DNA of 64,000 nucleotides from Gerris lacustris (lineage: Eukaryota > Arthropoda > Insecta > Hemiptera > Gerridae). The stretch covers positions 69,406,278-69,470,277 of the forward strand of contig OX578283.1 in assembly GCA_951217055.1 (NCBI GenBank). Direction: 5' to 3'. A program made the position numbers and the translations under genes. Shown piece by piece: positions 47,043-58,525 of this stretch (the stretch's first letter is position 1; each line of letters starts with the position of its first letter). The notes below the pieces were generated by a model that did no database searches, had not been told where the DNA came from, and saw nothing but the letters and a program-made list of their open reading frames with translations.

Positions 47043-47364
47043 TACATTTTAATATGGGAAATAAACTTGGAGCTACTCTTGGTCGGAAGTTAGTGCCCCC
47101 CCTCTCTTTACTTAAATTTTATATGGCACACAGTGAGTTAAGAAGAATGTTTCTAGCGGAGAAGGTCTGATATTGTTCTGGTTATTCGTTGGCACCGTCA
47201 TCTATACTAACCCTGGTTCCTTTAAATATTAAAATGGTCAAAAAATCAATAACCAATAAAAGATATAAAATTTTATAGCATCTAAGATTGCGTATAAAAA
47301 CAATGCGAATGTTACAGATTTGGATTTTCATGGGTTCTAGAAACACATCTACGGGAATTACATA

Positions 47365-48393
47365 AAGGGGGGTCCAAAAGTCCCCCCCCCTTAACTTTTG
47401 AACGGTTTGAGATAAATTAATGAAACTTGGGGATCTCTACCATGCAAAGGGAAGTTTGTTTTCATGCAATCGCCCACTTTGCCCCCAGGCCACCCAACTT
47501 CAAAATTTCAAATTAGAGTGTATAATTTCAATAGCATATTTCGATTCTACGGTGAAAAATAATAAACTTTTACTTAAAATTATTTTTTTTTATCTCCAAT
47601 ATTTTGCTCCCTACAGGGGGGCAAAGATAGTAAAATAAAACTTCTGAAATAGTAAAAAAAGCTAAACACTTAAATCGTTATAAAATCTAAACGGTTTGAA
47701 ATAAAGTAGTAAAACTTGGGGGATCTGTACCATGTAAAGGGAAGTGTAGATTCATCCACGCAAAATGGTGGGGCAACCACTATTTTGCCCTCAGGCGCTG
47801 AAATCTACTATTTTTATACCTTTGCCCCCCTATAGGGGGCAAAATTGAAGATAGAAAAAAAAGTTTCAAGTAAAATATTTTTATTTTTTGTCGTAGAATC
47901 TAAATCAGCTATCAAAAATATACAGTCCTGGTTAAAATTTTAAAGTTATGTGGCGTGGGGGCAAAATGGGTGGTTGCCCCTACTTACTGCACGAAAACAA
48001 ACTTCCCTTCCCATAGTACGGATCCCCTAAGTTTCATTAATTTATCTCTAACCGTTTAGATTTTACAACGTATTATCGTAAGGGTTATTTTGCTATATTT
48101 GCCCCCCCCCCCCCCCCCTATAGGGGGCAACATATTGGAAATAGGAAAAAAAAGTTTCAAGTAAAAGTGTATTTTTTTCACCGTAGAATCCAAATATGCA
48201 ATTAAAAGTATACACTCTAATTTGAAATTTTGAAGTTGGGTGGCCTGGGGGCAAAGTGGGTGGTTGCCCCTAGTGGGTGATTGCATGAAAACAAACTTCT
48301 CTTTTCATCGTAGAGATCCTCCAAGTTTTATTAATTTATCTCAAGCCGACCCGTGAAAAAATAAGGGGGGGGGGAGACTTTTTGACCACCCTG
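47365..48393. mobile_element. Foldback element with CAGGGTG-like termini (3)
   Basis: The right end reads CAGGGTGGTCAAAAAGTC on the reverse strand; the left end is decayed (GGGGGGTCCAAAAGTCCC). Four alternating inverted blocks share GTTTGTTTTCATGCA-like and GGCAAAGTGGG-like stretches. About 1.03 kb. Confidence 0.7.
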
Positions 48394-48394
48394 T

Positions 48395-48846
48395 ATATTT
48401 TACAATTCGTGTTGTGACTAAGTCACAATTCTGAAGTCATATCACATTAAATATAATGTACAATATTTAAAAGTAGAATTCATATATATGTATTGATTCA
48501 ACTATAATATTAGATGGTTTCGAAACATTCTAATGATTAGTCATAATAATTTGAATTACATTTCTTTTATGTCTTTTCCGGGGATTTAGAATTTCGTAAA
48601 CAAATAATATGTTTGACGAGGTGGATTCACTCGTACCAATAATAAATTGGTACGAGTGAAGTATATGCTTTTAGCACACCGTGGGCAATTTTACAAATAG
48701 GACGATAATTGGCCCAGCATTTGATACAGCCCAGCAGTATCAAAATAGCGTCCATTAAAAGTTACTTTCAGATAACTTTTATTTTACTGTCAAAAAGTGT
48801 CTTGCCCAATCCGAACCTAAGATGATAAATGTTTAACATTTTGATG
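48395..48846. other. Stretch without a gene
   Basis: One short hairpin, TTCACTCGTACCAAT inverted to ATTGGTACGAGTGAA (48628-48660). Nothing else seen. Confidence 0.5.
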
Positions 48847-49000
48847 TTTTGTTGAGAGAGGAGGTGGTTAGAGGTGGTTAGAGGTGGTTAGAGGGGGTTA
48901 GAGATGGTTAGAGGTGGTTAGAGGTGGTTAGAGGTGTTTAGAGGTGATTAGAGGTGGTGAGAGATGGTTAGAGGTGGTTAGAGGGGGTTAGAGAACATTA
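48847..49000. repeat. GGTGGTTAGA minisatellite, array 1
   Basis: About 14 units of a 10-bp motif GAGGTGGTTA with G/A/T variants. It begins the duplicated block 48951-49342. Confidence 0.9.
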
Positions 49001-49342
49001 TTTTCTCACAAAACATTTTATGTATAAATAATTACTTCATTAGCGGAGTTTGAGGTAGGGCAAAGATTCGGTTTTTAAGATTTTGATTGATTTACACGTT
49101 TTAAGCTCCCCTAACAAAAAAGTTGTTTTTAAAAAACTGTTGTCGTCTGTGCAGACGTCTGGAGCCTAAACTACTAGGACGATTTTGACGAATTAGCACA
49201 CATGTGAAGAAAAATCTCGAGGCGAAATTGAGAAATGATTTTTAGCTCCAAATCTGGCGCGCAACCCCCCAAAAAATGTGAAAAAAACGTGCAAAAACAT
49301 TATGTGATTAAAATGATGATGTTGATTAAAAAATTCTAAAAT
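48951..49342. repeat. Duplicated block P, first copy
   Basis: About 390 bases repeated nearly exactly at 51570-51962. It contains the end of array 1 and a reversed fragment of a widespread repeat (family F) with GTCGTCTGTGCAGACG. Confidence 0.88.
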
Positions 49343-49727
49343 TTTGTCAATAAAAAATAAAATAATATTTTTTTCGAAATTTCCAAAAAGTGGTATCTTT
49401 ACTTTTGGTTGAAGAATGTTCAGGAATTTTTTCAGTTTTTTTGCACTTCACATAAGCGAGATAGAGGGGAGGGGGTGGAGACACGTTTTACACCTACTTC
49501 AAACTTGCCTACGCTCGCCCTATCAAAGTTATAACCAAAGAATTATATCTTTTTGTTATCAGCTCGAAGTCGCTATATTTTTAAAATATGTGGGCAGGTA
49601 CAAGGCACATACATGCCAAATTTCAAAGTGATCGGACGAAAGGTGTAGCCGTGAGAGCACGCGAGAGGACGGATGGACAGACACACGCAGGAAAATATAA
49701 GGGTCCTTGGTTTTGCCTACGGACCCT
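49343..49727 (-). repeat. R1 repeat, truncated copy in the segmental duplication
   Basis: Matches R1 from the TTGTCAATAAAAAAT region to the AGGGTCC terminus. The cassette region is internally deleted near 49560. Its inner end is the breakpoint with the preceding duplicated block. Confidence 0.75.
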
Positions 49728-51569
49728 AAAAAAAGAAATTAAATATTTATTTGTACTCAGGACATCCTCCTCTTTCATTTATCACCCGACATGATGTATT
49801 TCCAAAAAAGAAAGATTGAAATTGTCAACCCCTAGTTTTGAGGGTGTCTCTATAATTTTTCTGTCAATTGGGTTATTTCTTATTACACATAACGTAATTA
49901 CAAACTATTAAATTTTCGGGTTAATTCCTTTTGGAGAGAGGTGCGTTACAGACATACAGGCAGAGAGGCATGATACGTTACAGACAGATATACAAGATGC
50001 GTTACAGACAGATAGACAAGATGCGTTACAGACAGACAGACAGAGAGATAAGATGCGTTACAGATAGAGAGTCAAGATGCGTTACAGAAAGACACACAGA
50101 GAGACAGGTGCAGGAATGTATAAGGGTCCTCGTTTATGGCTTCAGTCCCTAAATAGACATTTTAGTTTGTTTATTTCTACTTTATTAAATGTTTTTACAT
50201 GACGCTATTGGATTAGAAACGATATCATTAGTTTATTAAATGAGTTAATTTTTAATAAGAGAATATCATAGTTTGACTCATGCACATTCATGATACAAAT
50301 TATAGCATTTGTGTTAGTTCGTTATCTTCACTGTAGATCGCACAGCTTGTATTTTTATTATACATTTCTTTCGTCGTAAAAAATTAATGATATTGTTATT
50401 GACTTACAGCAACTTCCAGAAAATATAAATTAAAACGAGTAATTTTTCATTTATAAAAGTTGTAATCTTTATGGAGTTGCTTGTAGGGAGATTTGAGTGT
50501 GATAAAACTTTATTATCAGTGGAATGTAAGTTTATTATCACTCAAGACGTAGGATATTAACATAGTTGCCGGGTTGGTTGTAAGACGTGGTGGAGGGGGA
50601 AGAGTGTGGTCGAAGTGGGGGAGTACCCCCACCCCTGGGACCGGCGTCTCTTCCAGTGACGAATGTTTTCAATGAGAGGTAAGAACTGCTTCGGGGATGC
50701 TCGGATCAATATAAAGGCCGATGTCTTTACTCCCGCCCAGCCCCCTGGTTCACCCTCACGGTGCCGGCAATCAGTGCCAATATCTCCGGCACATCCCCCC
50801 CCCCCCCCCCTTCGAGGTATTAATCGAAAAACCTTCTATGACAGCTCTCCCCGACAATCGATCCCAAAAGGGTTTTCTTTGTCTCACTAGGTCAAAACCC
50901 CCGAGGGAAGTTTTCGGGTAGCGAAACAGGCGTCGATCGGACTAGTTCGACTGGCATTAATAAAAACCATCTTAGATTCGGAATGCATTCTATTCACGCG
51001 ACCGAAAAATGTCGTGCACTTTAAAAACACATCAAGAATAAAGATAAATTTAACCGATTTGTTTTATTTAACAAACATAACTTAAAATAAAATGGATGCC
51101 ATTATTTCAAATGACAGCCGACAATTCGAAAGTAGTGAGTACTACCTATTATAGCAAATAGGGGAAAAAAGAAAATCACAGAAAAGGAAGAAGCGAGCAT
51201 TGACAGTTGAGGCAGCCATAGAGAGGCTGGTGATGTAATCTAACTATTGATTATAACTCATTCAGAGTTTTTTATTTTCCTGAGGTGGCTCATGGAGTAC
51301 GAGAAGTGCTTAGCTATATAACTGTCAGAATAAATAAAAGGGCTAATTCATATTGCACGTGCCAGTGAAATTGCCTAAAGGGTTGTTGAGAGGTGTTTAG
51401 AGGTGGTTAGAGGTGTTTAGAGGTGGTTAGAGGTGGTTAGAGGAGGTTAGAGGTGTTTCGAGATGGTTAGAGGTGTTTAGAGATGGTTAGAGGAGGTTAG
51501 AGGTGTTTAGAGATGGTTAGAGGAGGTTAGAGAAGGTTAGAGGTGGTTACAGGTGTTTAGAGGTGTTTA
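49343..51569. repeat. Duplicated block Q, first copy
   Basis: About 2.2 kb matching 56229-58525 at very high identity. It holds an R1 end, a GATGCGTTACAGACAGA tandem array (49940-50100), a GC-richer stretch (50570-50960) and array 2 of the 10-bp minisatellite. Frames in it are not supported as genes. Confidence 0.9.
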
Positions 51570-51613
51570 GAGGTGGTGAGAGATGGTTAGAGGTGGTTAG
51601 AGGGGGTTAGAGA
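51389..51613. repeat. GGTGGTTAGA minisatellite, array 2
   Basis: About 22 units, mixing GAGGTGTTTA and GAGGTGGTTA types. It spans the junction between block Q and the second P copy. Confidence 0.9.
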
Positions 51614-51962
51614 ACATTATTTTCTCACAAAACATTTTATGTATAAATAATTACTTCATTAGCGGAGTTTGAGGTAGGGCAAAGATTCGGTTTTTAAGAT
51701 TTTGATTGATTTACACGTTTTAAGCTCCCCTAACAAAAAAGTTGTTTTTAAAAAACTGTTGTCGTCTGTGCAGACGTCTGGAGCCTAAACTACTAGGACG
51801 ATTTTGACGAATTAGCACACATGTGAAGAAAAATCTCGAGGCGAAATTGAGAAATGATTTTTAGCTCCAAATCTGGCGCGCAACCCCCCAAAAAATGTGA
51901 AAAAAACGTGCAAAAACATTATGTGATTAAAATGATGATGTTGATTAAAAAATTCTAAAATT
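51570..51962. repeat. Duplicated block P, second copy, 260 bp upstream of FAR exon 2
   Basis: Same sequence as 48951-49342, ending TCTAAAATTT before unrelated DNA. P-Q-P is a partial tandem duplication with a period of about 2.62 kb. Confidence 0.88.
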
Positions 51963-52222
51963 TAGTCCATTTAAATAGGAATTATATTATATTAGCTGCC
52001 TACTAAACTACAGAAGAGCCAACAAAGTAGCCTCCGGAACCAACTAAATAACTCCATCGGCGACGCCTCAAGAATCAACGAATACGTTCAGGGTGTAATG
52101 ACTTTGTTTCTTCCCTTGATACGTAAATAACTATTTCTTCTCCATAAGGTTTTTTTCTTAACTTATTATATGTAGATGTTATAGATGATAATAAGATAAG
52201 GGTGTATTTGTTACTGTTGCAG

Positions 52223-52471
52223 TTGTTCGAACGGCTTCGCTCGGAGAGCAGCTGCAGCCTGGAGAAGATCGTGCCTATATTAGGAGACATCACAGAGCCG
52301 GCCCTCGGGATCTCGCCGTCCGACCAGCAACTCCTTGCTAAGACAGTGTCCGTAGTCTTCCACTCGGCCGCCACAGTAAAGTTCGATGAAGCGCTCAAAC
52401 TATCCGTCACCATCAACATACTGGGCACCAAGAGACTCGTACAGCTCTGTCACACGATGAACAACTTAGAG
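52223..52471 (+). CDS. FAR: Fatty acyl-CoA reductase, second coding exon (residues 77-159)
   Basis: The exon follows the acceptor ttgttactgttgcag and starts LFERLRSE, which continues directly from the first exon (...LLSSP) as FARs do. It carries the family motifs GDITEP (residues 97-102), [14 protein letters not shown] and [12 protein letters not shown], all part of the Rossmann-fold NAD(P)-binding domain. It ends ...NNLE before the donor GTTAGT in phase 0; in FARs the next residues would be the HVSTAY region. The YxxxK active site and the C-terminal sterile domain are not present before 64,000, so the gene continues past the window with another intron of more than 11.5 kb. The 5' flank is a duplicated repeat block and the 3' flank has a perfect 57-bp inverted repeat, so the exon is an island in mobile DNA. 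Confidence 0.92.
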
Positions 52472-52552
52472 GTTAGTACGCTCCAACTATTGTCTTCATA
52501 AAACATTGATCAAATAACTCATTAGTTCTATAGACCAGATGAAATCTACAGA

Positions 52553-52686
52553 AGTAGGTATGGAGCCACTTTAAACCAACCCCACTCCTGACCCCCTACG
52601 TCATACCCCGGGCGTGGCCACGAGGAGTGGGGGTATGACGTAGGGGGTCAGGAGTGGGGTTGGTTTAAAGTGGCTCCATACCTACT
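52553..52686. repeat. Perfect 57-bp inverted repeat downstream of FAR exon 2
   Basis: Arms 52553-52609 and 52630-52686 match base for base. They contain ACCCCCTACGTCATACCCC and the 20-base spacer holds CGTGGCCACG. GC content is far above the surroundings. It lies 82 bases past the exon 2 donor. It could be a miniature transposable element or a structured RNA. The pairing is seen; function is unknown. Confidence 0.9.
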
Positions 52687-52689
52687 TAT

Positions 52690-53510
52690 ACAGATGTGTG
52701 TCGTAAAGTTTTCAGTTTAATGAATCGGTACGACAAATTCGATCAAAACTTTCTTCTATCTCATAGTAAAGATGAACTTAAATCCAATAATATCTCATTT
52801 AATCAATTCATTTTTAAACACATGTCATTGCATTTGGCACTTCGTTTAAGGGCATTATAAACGAGCAACATTTAACGGTAATGATTGGTTGGCAATGTGG
52901 CCGGTAATGATTGGCTGGGCTACATGGCTTAACACCCAAAAATATTGCCGGCAATATTTTTGGATGGTGTGCAATGTAGCCCGGCCATTATTGCAGCAAA
53001 ATATTGCTCGTGTACAAAACCTCTTAGATTTTCAGCAAAATCCGATTTTAGCATAAAACATGCTTTAGCCTTGACCTAGCTACCAAAAAAGTGTCACGTG
53101 GAAGAGTTACGAAATTTTCTAATGATTTTCACTTATAACCAAGTTATTTTGTTGACGGTTCTGTTGAATTAACGTTCATCAATCGATAGCCGAAACGACA
53201 ATTAACGTTCAACAATCGATAGCCGAATCAATAATTAACGTTGGTCAAACAATCCCTGAACTGTTCAGAATTTTAACTGCCAGAATTCGAACATTTCGAA
53301 TACTTCATGCGGAAAATCAGCAAGTTTAGATAGCAGGCACAACAAGAGCAAACTAAAAACAGCAAATAAGAAATCAGCAAACAAACAAAAAAAGCGCGGC
53401 TAAAGCATGTTCCATGTTTTTTTTACTTTTAGCCACGACCTCTAAGTAATAACATCCGGGGGGTCTGGGGGTCTCCCCCAGCGGGGCCAAAACTCATCTA
53501 TATATTGGAA
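52690..53510. other. FAR intron stretch without a recognised element
   Basis: Around 52870-53010 GGCAATGTGGCCGGTAATG and GCCGGCAATATTTTTGG form inverted repeats (a probable small foldback). AATTAACGTT...AATCGATAGCCGAA repeats three times near 53165-53245. No gene. Confidence 0.45.
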
Positions 53511-53514
53511 AATA

Positions 53515-53870
53515 GATTTCTCCCGGTAAAATTACATAATATGATTGAATAGCTCATTAAAGTTTATAATCAAAATCGTCGGAACCGTTTACAAGAAATT
53601 TTTTTTTTCACTTGTTTTCTTTTCATAGTTTTGGAGGAGGGTTGCGCCTTCAAATTTAGAGCTAAAATTAATTTCTAGATTTCGCCAAAGAGTACAATTT
53701 TTTCTGAGCATGAATCAAAGTTGATCGAAATTGGAACAGGAATTTAGATTCCCCACGTTTGTAAAGACTACAGCCATTAAAAAGAAAATAATAACTAATT
53801 TTAATCTCAAAACGTATAAATTCATCAAAATCGAATTTTCGCGTGTCCAAGATTCTTTTTTATTTTTTTA
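53515..53870 (+). repeat. Family F repeat copy
   Basis: AATCAAAATCGTCGGAACCG and GAGGAGGGTTGCGCC parts match the other family F copies; the end is diverged. Confidence 0.5.
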
Positions 53871-54074
53871 AATTCTACATACATGAGAAGTAAAGTAGGG
53901 ATAAGGATGATTGTTAAAAAAAGGAAAAAGTTATAGCAAAAGATGTAATAACATCATTTATGTAATGAAACATATTCTATATGTAATGAGTCATATTCTA
54001 GTCATCATAAAAATAGTCATATATATTAGTCATCATAAATCAATCTCTAGATTTTTATAAAAAATATTCATATA

Positions 54075-54658
54075 CGGGTGGAGCGCGGCAGACGTATGCA
54101 TTTTAAGAGGGGATTGCTCCCTTCCTATTGGTCCTAGACGGTTGAGAGTAGGGTCGTTTAAAAGAGGGGGACGGGAAGTTTATGTTCCACGTGGGTTCAG
54201 TCGCTATAATAGAGTGGTCCGTTCAAACTTTTTGCAAGACAGATTTCCCGGGCGTCTCATCTCTTTAAGAGGTGATTTAAACTGGCCAGCAAGATCGCCT
54301 AATTTGGCTCCTTGTGATTTTTTCTGTGGGGATACCTTAAATCCTTGGTGTACAGCGATCGTCCCAGAACCCCAGTGGTCCCAGCGATCTTCCTGTAAGC
54401 CCTCAAGAACAACATTCGAGCCAAAATTGCCGAAATTCCTGTGGAAATGCTCGAAAGAGTGCACAAAAACTTCGAAAAAAGGCTTAATCAGTGTTTGGAG
54501 TGTGAGGGGAAACACTTATCCGATACTTTGTTTAAATCTAGGTAAATTTAAATTTCCCATGTTATTAAATCAGGAAAAAATTTAAAAAAATATATATTTT
54601 GTAACATTCTGTGTTTTATTACATTTTCAAATTCATACGTCTGCCGCGCTCCACCCTG
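54075..54658 (+). mobile_element. Decayed Tc1/mariner-type element with inverted termini
   Basis: The termini pair as inverted repeats (GGTGGAGCGCGGCAGACGTATG) and are flanked by TA. The right end reads CAGGGTGGAGCG on the reverse strand. At 584 bp the element is an internally deleted copy. Inside is a broken transposase (separate entry). Termini and TA flanks are seen directly. Confidence 0.85.
54226..54540 (+). pseudogene. Broken mariner-like transposase
   Basis: The frame reads FPGRLISLRGDLNWPARS then PNLAPCDFF, matching the conserved stretch before the third catalytic Asp of mariner-type transposases (usually SPDL..(C/S)DFFLWG). After DFF the frame shifts. The continuation, with NNIRAKIAEIPVEMLERVHK and a C-terminal ECEGKHL-like end, is readable in another frame until about 54535. 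The region between the second catalytic Asp and the FPGR segment appears deleted. Not functional. Confidence 0.75.
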
Positions 54659-54659
54659 T

Positions 54660-55275
54660 ACTAGTTATCATATACTAGCCATAATAAAAATATTCATATA
54701 TAATACATCATAAATCTAATCTCTAGATTTGTATAGAAAATAATTCTCGAAAAGTAGCCTCCTTACAAAGTTTCGATTTGTGATAGAGATTTTGTTTTTA
54801 AAGTATTAATATGAATTATAGCAACTCTTATTTATAAACAGCCATTGCAAATAGATGAAACTTTTTTACATTTAAATATTTTTAGCATAAGAAATCCTTT
54901 TGGTGGTTACTTTTTTTTATTTGTGTTCCATTTCTATTAAAAAACAGGGGGGGGGGGGATGTAAAGAAAAGGGAGAAGGGTTAGAATTGTAACCGCAAGG
55001 TTTGGATTAAGGGCAGGCAGAGAAAAATGCAGGGGGCCCTAAAGCAAAGGTTTGGCCCAAAATAGGAGAGAAAAGGGAACAATTCCTTCTTCTCTTTTAG
55101 TTTCATCCTATCTAGACTTATCTTAAAACTTTTACTTTATTTTGTTTTGGAAAATGAATGATAATCCCTTACTGATAAGGGCTACATTCGGCCCTTTATT
55201 TTTTTCAATTACCTAAAATGTCAATAAAGAAACCTGCGTTATAAGAAAACGGAATTTCTCGATTCTTTGAATTTA
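54660..55275. other. Stretch without a gene
   Basis: AT-rich with a poly(G) run near 54949. No gene or clear element. Confidence 0.45.
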
Positions 55276-55279
55276 CTCA

Positions 55280-55922
55280 ACATTCAAAATACTTTAGCAA
55301 TTAGTGTGGCACATAGCTTCCTCGCGTCCTATTTCGTATAGTTTAATAATTGTATGCTTTTACAACCTATTATTGTTAAATTTATTTAATTTTCTCCCGT
55401 TTTGCAAATCTGTGTAAATTGTTCTGATTTTTTACCTAAATTTAAGTATCAATTTAGCGAAATTTAAAGAACGCAGACAGTTGAAATTAATCTGGCTCTA
55501 TGTGCGGGCTGCGTTTGACAAACCATATAAATTTCATAATAAAAAGATGAGTACCTTTGAAGATATAGATGTAAATAAATGTATGTTTGTGTGATAAATG
55601 TATGTGAATATGTGAAAGAGAAACAAATGGGTGCAGAAGGTTGCAATTTATATGGGACCAACAATGGGCTAATTATGAATTATCATCCAAATTTTATTAA
55701 AATTGGACCAGCAAGGTCCAAAGAGCCTTGAGTTTTAAACATATGGTTTTTCGCAAAAATTAGGCAACAGACAGACAGACCGGCAGCCAGACATAGAACT
55801 AAAACTGTTCCTTGATGTCTGAAACGGATTTCTGTCTTGGAATTTTTGAAATCAGAGACATTAAATATTTTCGTTCTTCAGAACGATAGCTGCCGTTTCC
55901 TTCGTTAAGCTAGAAAGCAAAA
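55280..55922 (+). repeat. R2 repeat, near-complete copy
   Basis: Runs from TTAGTGTGGCACATAGC to a decayed hairpin ending AAAGCAAAA. Contains the inverse of the GTCTGTC run (GACAGACAGACC) at about 55770. Confidence 0.65.
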
Positions 55923-56002
55923 TAGATGAGGATGGATACAAATATAAAAACGCAATTTTCAAGGGCAAATGGCGCAAAAATGAATTGGAAATAAACAGGC
56001 TA

Positions 56003-56615
56003 AGTGTGTGCTAGTCAGCACACAGCGAGGGTCCGTAGACCACACTATATAGTGTTTAACTGTAAAGTGTTTAAACAGTGTTTTTTTTTAAATGCTAAAA
56101 AGCTTACTTTGAACCATTCTAAGGGTCTGATATTCTCTAAACACACTCTGATAAAGTATTTTTTGGCCACTGAACCGGACTACAACCATAAAAATACATC
56201 GGAAAGGCCATAATTATAAAAAAACGTATTTTGTCAATAAAAAATAAAATAATATTTTTTTTCGAAATTTCCAAAAAGTGGTATCTTTACTTTTGGTTGA
56301 AGAATGTTCAGGAATTTTTTCAGTTTTTTTGCACTTCACATAAGCGAGATAGAGGGGAGGGGGTGGAGACACGTTTTACACCTACTTCAAACTTGCCTAC
56401 GCTCGCCCTATCAAAGTTATAACCAAAGAATTATATATTTTTGTTATCAGCTCGAAGTCGCTATATTTTTAAAATATGTGGGCAGGTACAAGGCACATAC
56501 ATGCCAAATTTCAAAGTGATCGGACGAAAGGTGTAGCCGTGAGAGCACGCGAGAGGATGGATGGACAGACACACGCAGGAAAATATAAGGGTCCTTGGTT
56601 TTGCCTACGGACCCT
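56003..56615 (-). repeat. R1 repeat, full-length copy in the second duplication unit
   Basis: Both termini are present: GTGTGCTAGTCAGCACAC at the left and CCTACGGACCCT at the right. The part from 56229 onward is nearly identical to 49343-49727, including the same internal deletion. Confidence 0.78.
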
Positions 56616-58525
56616 AAAAAAAGAAATTAAATATTTATTTGTACTCAGGACATCCTCCTCTTTCATTTATCACCCGACATGATGTATTTCCAAAAAAGAA
56701 AGATTGAAATTGTCAACCCCTAGTTTTGAGGGTGTCTCTATAATTTTTCTGTCAATTGGGTTATTCCTTATTACACATAACGTAATTACAAACTATTAAA
56801 TTTTCGGGTTAATTCCTTTTGGAGAGAGGTGCGTTACAGACATACAGGCAGAGAGGCATGATACGTTACAGACAGACATACAAGATGCGTTACAGACAGA
56901 TAGACAAGATGCGTTACAGACAGACAAGATGCGTTACAGACAGACAGACAAGATGCGTTACAGACAGACAGACAAGATGCGTTACAGACAGACAGACAGA
57001 GAGATAAGATGCGTTACAGATAGAGAGTCAAGATGCGTTACAGAAAGACACACAGAGAGACAGGTGCAGGAATGTATAAGGGTCCTCGTTTATGGCTTCA
57101 GTCCCTAAATAGACATTTTAGTTTGTTTATTTCTACTTTATTAAATGTTTTTACATGACGCTATTGGATTAGAAACGATATCATTAGTTTATTAAATGAG
57201 TTAATTTTTAATAAGAGAATATCATAGTTTGACTCACGCACATTCATGATACAAATTATAGCATTTGTGTTAGTTCGTTATCTTCACTGTAGATCGCACA
57301 GCTTGTATTTTTATTATACATTTCTTTCGTCGTAAAAAATTAATGATATTGTTATTGACTTACAGCAACTTCCAGAAAATATAAATTAAAACGAGTAATT
57401 TTTCATTTATAAAAGTTGTAATCTTTATGGAGTTGCTTGTAGGGAGATTTGAGTGTGATAAAACTTTATTATCAGTGGAATGTAAGTTTATTATCACTCA
57501 AGACGTAGGATATTAACATAGTTGCCGGGTTGGTTGTAAGACGTGGTGGAGGGGGAAGAGTGTGGTCGAAGTGGGGGAGTACCCCCACCCCTGGGACCGG
57601 CGTCTCTTCCAGTGACGAATGTTTTCAATGAGAGGTAAGAACTGCTTCGGGGATGCTCGGATCAATATAAAGGCCGATGTCTTTACTCCCGCCCAGCTCC
57701 CTGGTTCACCCTCACGGTCTGCCGGCAATCAGTGCCAATATCTCCGGCACATCCCCCCCCCCTTCGAGGTATTAATCGAAAAACCTTCTATGACAGCTCT
57801 CCCCGACAATCGATCCCAAAAGGGTTTTCTTTGTCTCACTAGGTCAAAACCCCCGAGGGAAGTTTTCGGGTAGCGAAACAGGCGTCGATCGGACTAGTTC
57901 GACTGGCATTAATAAAAACCATCTTAGATTCGGAATGCATTCTATTCACGCGACCGAAAAATGTCGTGCACTTTAAAAACACATCAAGAATAAAGATAAA
58001 TTTAACCGATTTGTTTTATTTAACAAACATAACTTAAAATAAAATGGATGCCATTATTTCAAATGACAGCCGACAATTCGAAAGTAGTGAGTACTACCTA
58101 TTATAGCAAATAGGGGAAAAAAGAAAATCACAGAAAAGGAAGAAGCGAGCATTGACAGTTGAGGCAGCCATAGAGAGGCTGGTGATGTAATCTAACTATT
58201 GATTATAACTCATTCAGAGTTTTTTATTTTCCTGAGGTGGCTCATGGAGTACGAGAAGTGCTTAGCTATATAACTGTCAGAATAAATAAAAGGGCTAATT
58301 CATATTGCACGTGCCAGTGAAATTGCCTAAAGGGTTGTTGAGAGGTGTTTAGAGGTGGTTAGAGGTGTTTAGAGGTGGTTAGAGGTGGTTAGAGGAGGTT
58401 AGAGGTGTTTCGAGATGGTTAGAGGTGTTTAGAGATGGTTAGAGGAGGTTAGAGGTGTTTAGAGATGGTTAGAGGAGGTTAGAGAAGGTTAGAGGTGGTT
58501 ACAGGTGTTTAGAGGTGTTTAGAGA
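56229..58525. repeat. Duplicated block Q, second copy
   Basis: Near-identical to 49343-51569, but the GATGCGTTACAGACAGA array (56830-57040) has about three more units and the poly(C) run is shorter. It begins inside the full R1 copy at 56003. Confidence 0.9.

Larger units (their letters stand above)
26446..52222 (+). other. 25,777-bp phase-0 intron of the FAR gene
   Basis: Bounded by GTCAGT on the left and TTGCAG on the right. The joined residues (...SSP then LFERL...) fit the FAR family without gap or frameshift. The intron contains the BEL/Pao element, SINE, R2 and R4 copies, several foldback elements and part of a segmental duplication. No other host exon was recognised inside it. Confidence 0.8.

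Noticed and set aside
48847..49000. Interstitial telomere repeat
   Set aside because: The unit is 10 bp and only partly resembles TTAGG; true TTAGG tandem units are absent.
49416..49794. Frames across R1 ends, repeated at 56304-56682 and reversed at 403-639 and 63746-63940
   Set aside because: They follow the R1 repeat in different phases and lack any recognisable domain.
50663..50921. Pro-rich frames in block Q, repeated at 57619-57873
   Set aside because: The two duplicates disagree in frame because of poly(C) and 1-base differences, so no frame is preserved.
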